Program-made: the position numbers and the translations under genes | Notes under the pieces: model-generated | Told to the model about the DNA's origin: nothing | What the model saw: the letters and a program-made list of their open reading frames with translations, nothing else | Databases searched by the model: none | Shown: positions 42,191-45,273 of the stretch, in pieces | Position numbering within the stretch: position 1 is the stretch's first letter | Layout: the number at the start of each line of letters is the position of its first letter | Source: Planctomycetota bacterium | GTDB lineage: Bacteria > Planctomycetota > JAJSAM01 > JAJVHW01 | Reading direction: 5' to 3' | Assembly: GCA_021776825.1 (NCBI GenBank) | Contig: JAJFFG010000121.1 | Location: 1 to 45,273, forward strand | Length of the DNA: 45,273 nucleotides

Positions 42191-43038
42191 TAGCGAGCGC
42201 CGCGCAGCATGTTCAGGAAGCGCGCGATCTTGCGGTGCACCTCGGGGTACTGCCGAACGATCAGCCGGCGCTCGTCGGCGGAGATGGAGACACCCTCGTG
42301 CTCCCAGGTCTCCTCCTCGATGAACTCCTTGAGCATGTCGACGACGCGTTCGGGGTCAGCGAAGCCGTTTTCGACCTCGGACGGCTCCTCCTGCTCGAAC
42401 TCCGCATCGGAACTGCGCAGGTTCATGTCCGGGCCGGGGAAGTTCATGATCCGCGCCGTGATCTCTGAGATCGAGTAGAGGCGCAGAACCGGCTTCCCGC
42501 GCGCGGCTTCCGCCGTGGTGAACGAGAGGATTCCGCCGTGTAGCGCAAGGCGCGTGTCGGTGAAGCGAGCGACCAGCTCGGCCACCTGCTTCAGCGACGC
42601 CTTCTTCAGGCGCAGCGTGATGTCCGGCAGGCCCTCGAGCCGGTTGTCGCGCTGCATCTCCGGGCCGATGATCACGTTGAAGCCCGCGACGGTCCCGATG
42701 AAGTCGACGGCCTCGCCGAGGTCGAGGTGTTTCCAGCTGATGTCGACCTTGATCGAATCGAGGCGGCGCATGGCCTCCTGGATCGTCTTCGGCGGCGGTC
42801 GCAGGAGCGTCTTGCGCTTCGTCTGCTTCGCGGCGTCGGATTCTGCACGGTCGGACTTCGCACTGTCCGTCTTCGCACTGTCCGTCTTCGCTGGCTTGAC
42901 AGCATTGGACGGCTTCACCGTCTCGGCCGCCTTCGCGATCGTGCCCTTCGTCGCCGCGGGCTCGTCGTCCGCCGATGCCGGCGCTGCGAGAAGCGCGCCG
43001 ACGAGCGCCATCGCAGGGATGAACTTGCTCACGTGCAT
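42190..43038 (-). CDS. Secreted protein with STN/secretin-N-like domain
   Basis: Of 282 residues, there is a signal peptide (MHVSKFIPAMALVGALLAAPASA, cut after Ala23). A Lys/Ala/Asp-rich linker with a 15-bp DNA repeat coding Lys-Thr-Asp-Ser-Ala comes next (about 25-80). The following domain (about 85-180) contains VDISWKHLDLGEAVDFIGTVAGFNVIIGPEM and ITLRLKKASLKQVAELVARFTDTRL, which is the STN (secretin and TonB N-terminal) fold. A second beta-alpha unit (about 225-280) ends GVSISADERRLIVRQYPEVHRKIARFL. No secretin pore domain follows, so it is a stand-alone periplasmic STN-type protein. GGAGG is four bases before the ATG. Confidence 0.83.
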   Translation of the reverse strand: MHVSKFIPAMALVGALLAAPASADDEPAATKGTIAKAAETVKPSNAVKPAKTDSAKTDSAKSDRAESDAAKQTKRKTLLRPPPKTIQEAMRRLDSIKVDISWKHLDLGEAVDFIGTVAGFNVIIGPEMQRDNRLEGLPDITLRLKKASLKQVAELVARFTDTRLALHGGILSFTTAEAARGKPVLRLYSISEITARIMNFPGPDMNLRSSDAEFEQEEPSEVENGFADPERVVDMLKEFIEEETWEHEGVSISADERRLIVRQYPEVHRKIARFLNMLRGAR

Positions 43039-43112
43039 GAAACCTCCGACCGCGACCCCGGGGCCAGTCTACCCGCGATCGACACGCCGCGGAGTCGCCC
43101 CGTCGTTTCCAA

Positions 43113-44387
43113 CTACCGAAGCGCGCGGTGGGCGATGTCGGTGCGGAAGTGCATCCCGTCGAACGCGATCTGGTCCACGGCCGCATACGCCCGTTCACGG
43201 GCCGCCGCCACGTCGTCCCCGAGGGCCGTGACGCACAGCACGCGCCCACCCGCGGTCACGACATCGTTGCCCTCGCGGGCCGTTCCCGCGTGGAACACCA
43301 CAACGTCCTCCATCTCGTGGACCGCGTCGAGCCCCGTGATGACGTCGCCCTTGCTGCTCGACTCGGGATAGCCACGGGATGCCATGACCACGCCGACACA
43401 CGGCCGCGGGTCCCACTCGAGGTCCTCGACCTGGCCGAGACGGCGGTCGGCGACGGCATCGAGCAGCGTCACCAGATCGCTCTTGAGCCGCGGCAGGATC
43501 ACCTGCGTCTCGGGATCGCCGAAGCGGCAGTTGAACTCGAGCACGCGCGGACCACCACGCGTCGCCATCATCCCGGCGTACACGACACCGCGGTAGTCGA
43601 TGCGCTCCCGCGCGAACGCGTGCACGATCCGCACCAGCACGTTCTCTGTGATGTTGCTGAGGAACTCCTCCGTGGCGATCGGAGCCGGGCTGTACGCCCC
43701 CATCCCACCCGTGTTCGGTCCGCGGTCGTCGTCGTACGCGCGCTTGTGATCCTGCGCCGCCTCCATGACGGCCAGTGTGCGTCCGTCGGTCAGCGCCAGG
43801 ACGCTCAGCTCCTCGCCGCGGAGGCACTCCTCGACGAGCACCTCGTTGCCGGCCGCGCCGAAGCGCTTCTCCTCGAGCATGTCGAACGCCGCGTTGAGCG
43901 CGTCGTCGAGAGAGTCCGGCAGCACGACGCCCTTCCCGGCCGCAAGTCCGTCGGCCTTCAGGACCACGGGGAAGTGCTGCTGCGACTCCAGATAGGTGCG
44001 GATGCTCGGAAAGTCGCGGAACGTCTGCGAGTTCGCCGTCGGGATCACGTAGCGCTGCATCAATTGCTTGGCGAACGTCTTCGAGGCTTCGAGCCGCGCC
44101 CCCGCAGCGCCGGGTCCGAACACTTTCACGCCATCCTCGCGCAGGCGGTCGCCCAGCCCGGCCGCGAGAGGGACCTCGGGACCCACGACGACGAGATCGA
44201 TGCGCTCCTTCTTGCACAGCGCAGCGAGGCCATCGTGGTCATCGACGCCGACGGCCATGTTCTCCGCGACATCGGCCGTCCCGGCGTTGCCGGGGGCGCA
44301 GATCAGGCGTTCCACGGAGGGGCTCTGACGGATCTTCCAAGCGAGCGCGTGTTCGCGCCCACCACCGCCAACGACGAGGACTCTCAT
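43113..44387 (-). CDS. purD: Phosphoribosylamine-glycine ligase PurD (GARS)
   Basis: PurD is an ATP-grasp enzyme that joins glycine to phosphoribosylamine, the second step of purine synthesis. The 424 residues are standard. MRVLVVGGGGREHALAWK is the family start, KADGLAAGKGV and EECLRGEELSVLALTDG are ATP-grasp blocks, QDHKRAYDDDRGPNTGGMGAYSP is the family signature, and FNCRFGDPETQVILPRL carries the metal ligands. The start is ATG 44387 with GGGGAAG upstream. Longer upstream frames cross tRNA genes and repeats and are not real. No other pur gene is in the window. Confidence 0.97.
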   Translation of the reverse strand: MRVLVVGGGGREHALAWKIRQSPSVERLICAPGNAGTADVAENMAVGVDDHDGLAALCKKERIDLVVVGPEVPLAAGLGDRLREDGVKVFGPGAAGARLEASKTFAKQLMQRYVIPTANSQTFRDFPSIRTYLESQQHFPVVLKADGLAAGKGVVLPDSLDDALNAAFDMLEEKRFGAAGNEVLVEECLRGEELSVLALTDGRTLAVMEAAQDHKRAYDDDRGPNTGGMGAYSPAPIATEEFLSNITENVLVRIVHAFARERIDYRGVVYAGMMATRGGPRVLEFNCRFGDPETQVILPRLKSDLVTLLDAVADRRLGQVEDLEWDPRPCVGVVMASRGYPESSSKGDVITGLDAVHEMEDVVVFHAGTAREGNDVVTAGGRVLCVTALGDDVAAARERAYAAVDQIAFDGMHFRTDIAHRALR

Positions 44388-44651
44388 AGCGTCTTCCCCA
44401 CGGACCCGCGACACGCACGGGTGACCCGTTATTGAACCGCAGCCACCGAGACCCCGGAAGAGGCACCGGACGGCGCGCCCGCCCGTCTGAATTCGCTTCC
44501 CCGCGCCCGCGTGCTTCCCTACGCTCCGGCCCCTCTCGCGGCAGGGCAAGACCCGGCTGCGAACGGCCCGATCCGGGCCCTTTCGAAACGCGCGAACGAC
44601 GCACGCGAACGGCGACTCGACGCTCCGCGGAGCACCTGCGCCGGAGACGGG

Positions 44652-44729
<78 letters not shown>

Positions 44730-44736
44730 TGGTCTC

Positions 44737-44823
44737 TCCTCGCACGGGGGCGGCATGTTTCCTCGCACGGGGGCGGCATGTTTCCTCGCACGGGGGCGGC
44801 ATGTCTCCTCGCACGGGGGCGGC
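44737..44823 (+). repeat. 23-bp tandem repeat, ~4 units, between tRNA-Pro and tRNA-Arg
   Basis: Units start at 44737, 44760, 44783 and 44806 (last one truncated). Each contains CCTCGCACGGGGGCGGC, and full units end ATGTTT or ATGTCT. The array begins eight bases after the tRNA-Pro CCA and fills most of the spacer, so it should be part of the tRNA precursor transcript. Confidence 0.9.
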
Positions 44824-44849
44824 CGGGCGAACGGACGTCCCGAGACGGC

Positions 44850-44926
44850 GCGCCGGTAGCTCAGCCGGATAGAGCAGTGGATTTCTAATCCGCCGGTCGC
44901 AGGTTCGAGTCCTGCCCGGCGTGCCA
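44850..44926 (+). tRNA. tRNA-Arg (anticodon TCT), CCA encoded
   Basis: A 77-nt cloverleaf. The acceptor GCGCCGG pairs with CCGGCGT (one G-T at the end), then G and CCA. The anticodon arm GGATT-TCT-AATCC region gives TCT, and the T-arm is GCAGG-TTCGAGT-CCTGC. It is a rare-codon (AGA/AGG) tRNA in a high-GC genome. Confidence 0.94.
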
Positions 44927-44977
44927 GAACTCGCTGCGCGACTCGGCCGCAACGGATCGCGATGCGTCAACACGGTG

Positions 44978-45054
44978 GTGGGTGTAGCTCAGTCGGTTAG
45001 AGCGCCTGTCTGTGGCACAGGAGGTCGCGGGTTCGATTCCCGTCACTCACCCCA
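44978..45054 (+). tRNA. tRNA-His (anticodon GTG), CCA encoded
   Basis: The acceptor GTGGGTG (44978-44984) pairs with CACTCAC. The discriminator is C, with a G at 44977 that can serve as the extra G-1, as expected for tRNA-His. The anticodon arm CCTGT-CTGTGGC-ACAGG gives GTG, and the T-arm loop is TTCGATT. Confidence 0.95.
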
Positions 45055-45065
45055 TTCGCAAACCA

Positions 45066-45112
45066 TGGCCCGCTAGCAAGTTGCAACGACTCGCTGGCGG
45101 GCCATCTCTCTT
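45066..45112 (+). terminator. Intrinsic terminator after the tRNA cluster
   Basis: A 12-bp stem (45066-45077 with 45093-45104, one G-T pair) with a 15-nt loop, followed by TCTCTCTT. It lies 11 bp after the tRNA-His gene and is the clearest plus-strand terminator in the window. Confidence 0.88.
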
Positions 45113-45147
45113 GAGACACCGTGCCCTGTCACCAATGCCATCAACCT

Positions 45148-45273
45148 CTAGTCTCGCGTGAGACCGCTTCGGCCGCGTGCGCCGTGCGCCATGTCGGGGT
45201 CCCAATCTCGCGCGATCAGACGGGCTCTCAGCGCGTCCGGCGAGAGCGTTCGAGAAGCGTGTTCCACGCTCAC
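45148..45273 (-). CDS. Possible partial gene running off the window edge
   Basis: The minus-strand frame is open from the window end to TAG at 45148 (41 codons). The visible part reads SRTLSPDALRARLIARDWD and then Pro-Asp-Met-Ala, followed by a Gly/Arg-rich tail. The 'LRARLIARDWD' helix is reminiscent of the small helix-turn-helix modules found in homing endonucleases and similar proteins, but the stretch is too short to name. It could equally be chance in high-GC DNA. The gap from 45113 to 45147 shows nothing. Confidence 0.3.
   Translation of the reverse strand: MSVEHASRTLSPDALRARLIARDWDPDMAHGARGRSGLTRD

Overview
The window is a gene-dense piece of a high-GC bacterial chromosome. It encodes about 36 proteins and three tRNAs, with short intergenic gaps. 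The best lineage markers are a 66-residue 'small basic protein' of the kind known from the Planctomycetota/Verrucomicrobiota/Chlamydiota group, a secreted stand-alone STN-type protein, an NPCBM-domain protein, HEAT-repeat and VWA proteins, and two GroEL paralogues around one GroES. Together these suggest a high-GC member of the Planctomycetota or a close PVC relative. This is inference from protein types, not from a tree. I see no phage, insertion sequence with transposase, CRISPR array or rRNA.

Layout. 1-5.6 kb (minus strand): moeA, lnt, a membrane-anchored coiled-coil protein that looks MreC-like, a 51-residue single-pass membrane protein not usually called by gene finders, and mreB. 5.6-10 kb (plus): ribH, nusB, ftsY and an O-antigen-ligase/TPR protein. 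10-17.5 kb: surface and polysaccharide-type genes, namely a membrane protein with carboxypeptidase-regulatory-like domains, a PHP phosphoesterase, glycosyltransferases of families 4 and 2, APS kinase, an unknown secreted protein and a lipoprotein. 17.6-25.1 kb (plus): der, a SixA-like phosphatase, a peptide-type ABC binding protein with two permeases but no ATPase, and speA. 25.2-32.3 kb (minus): one long chaperone operon, groEL2-groES-groEL1-dnaJ-grpE-fmdB-yacG and an AsmA-like protein. 32.5-37.8 kb (plus): NPCBM protein, VWA protein, pdxA, small basic protein. 38-44.4 kb: HEAT protein, a HEAT/radical-SAM fusion, a Fur-family regulator, an STN-type protein and purD. 44.65-45.05 kb: tRNA-Pro, tRNA-Arg and tRNA-His, followed by a strong terminator.

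The most unusual feature is not a gene. At least eight intergenic sites, nearly all at the 3' end of a gene, carry short tandem repeats with units of 13-23 bp. In several the first unit contains the stop codon itself. The units differ in sequence between loci, but seven of eight contain the tetramer GTTC on one strand. Three further genes (mreB, apsK, the STN gene) have a long inverted repeat whose near arm contains or abuts the stop codon. A separate 261-bp segment (16757-17017) is bounded by two inverted copies of a 26-nt hairpin that differ by a compensatory base-pair change, which looks like a REP/MITE-type element. I regard these 3'-end repeats as the best candidates for something undescribed.

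Other points of interest are the HEAT/SPL-like radical SAM fusion, the possible MreB/MreC-like/small membrane protein set, a possible sulfation cluster (APS kinase plus a PHP enzyme of the pAp-phosphatase type among glycosyltransferases), and a probable leaderless promoter class with TAnnnT -10 elements.
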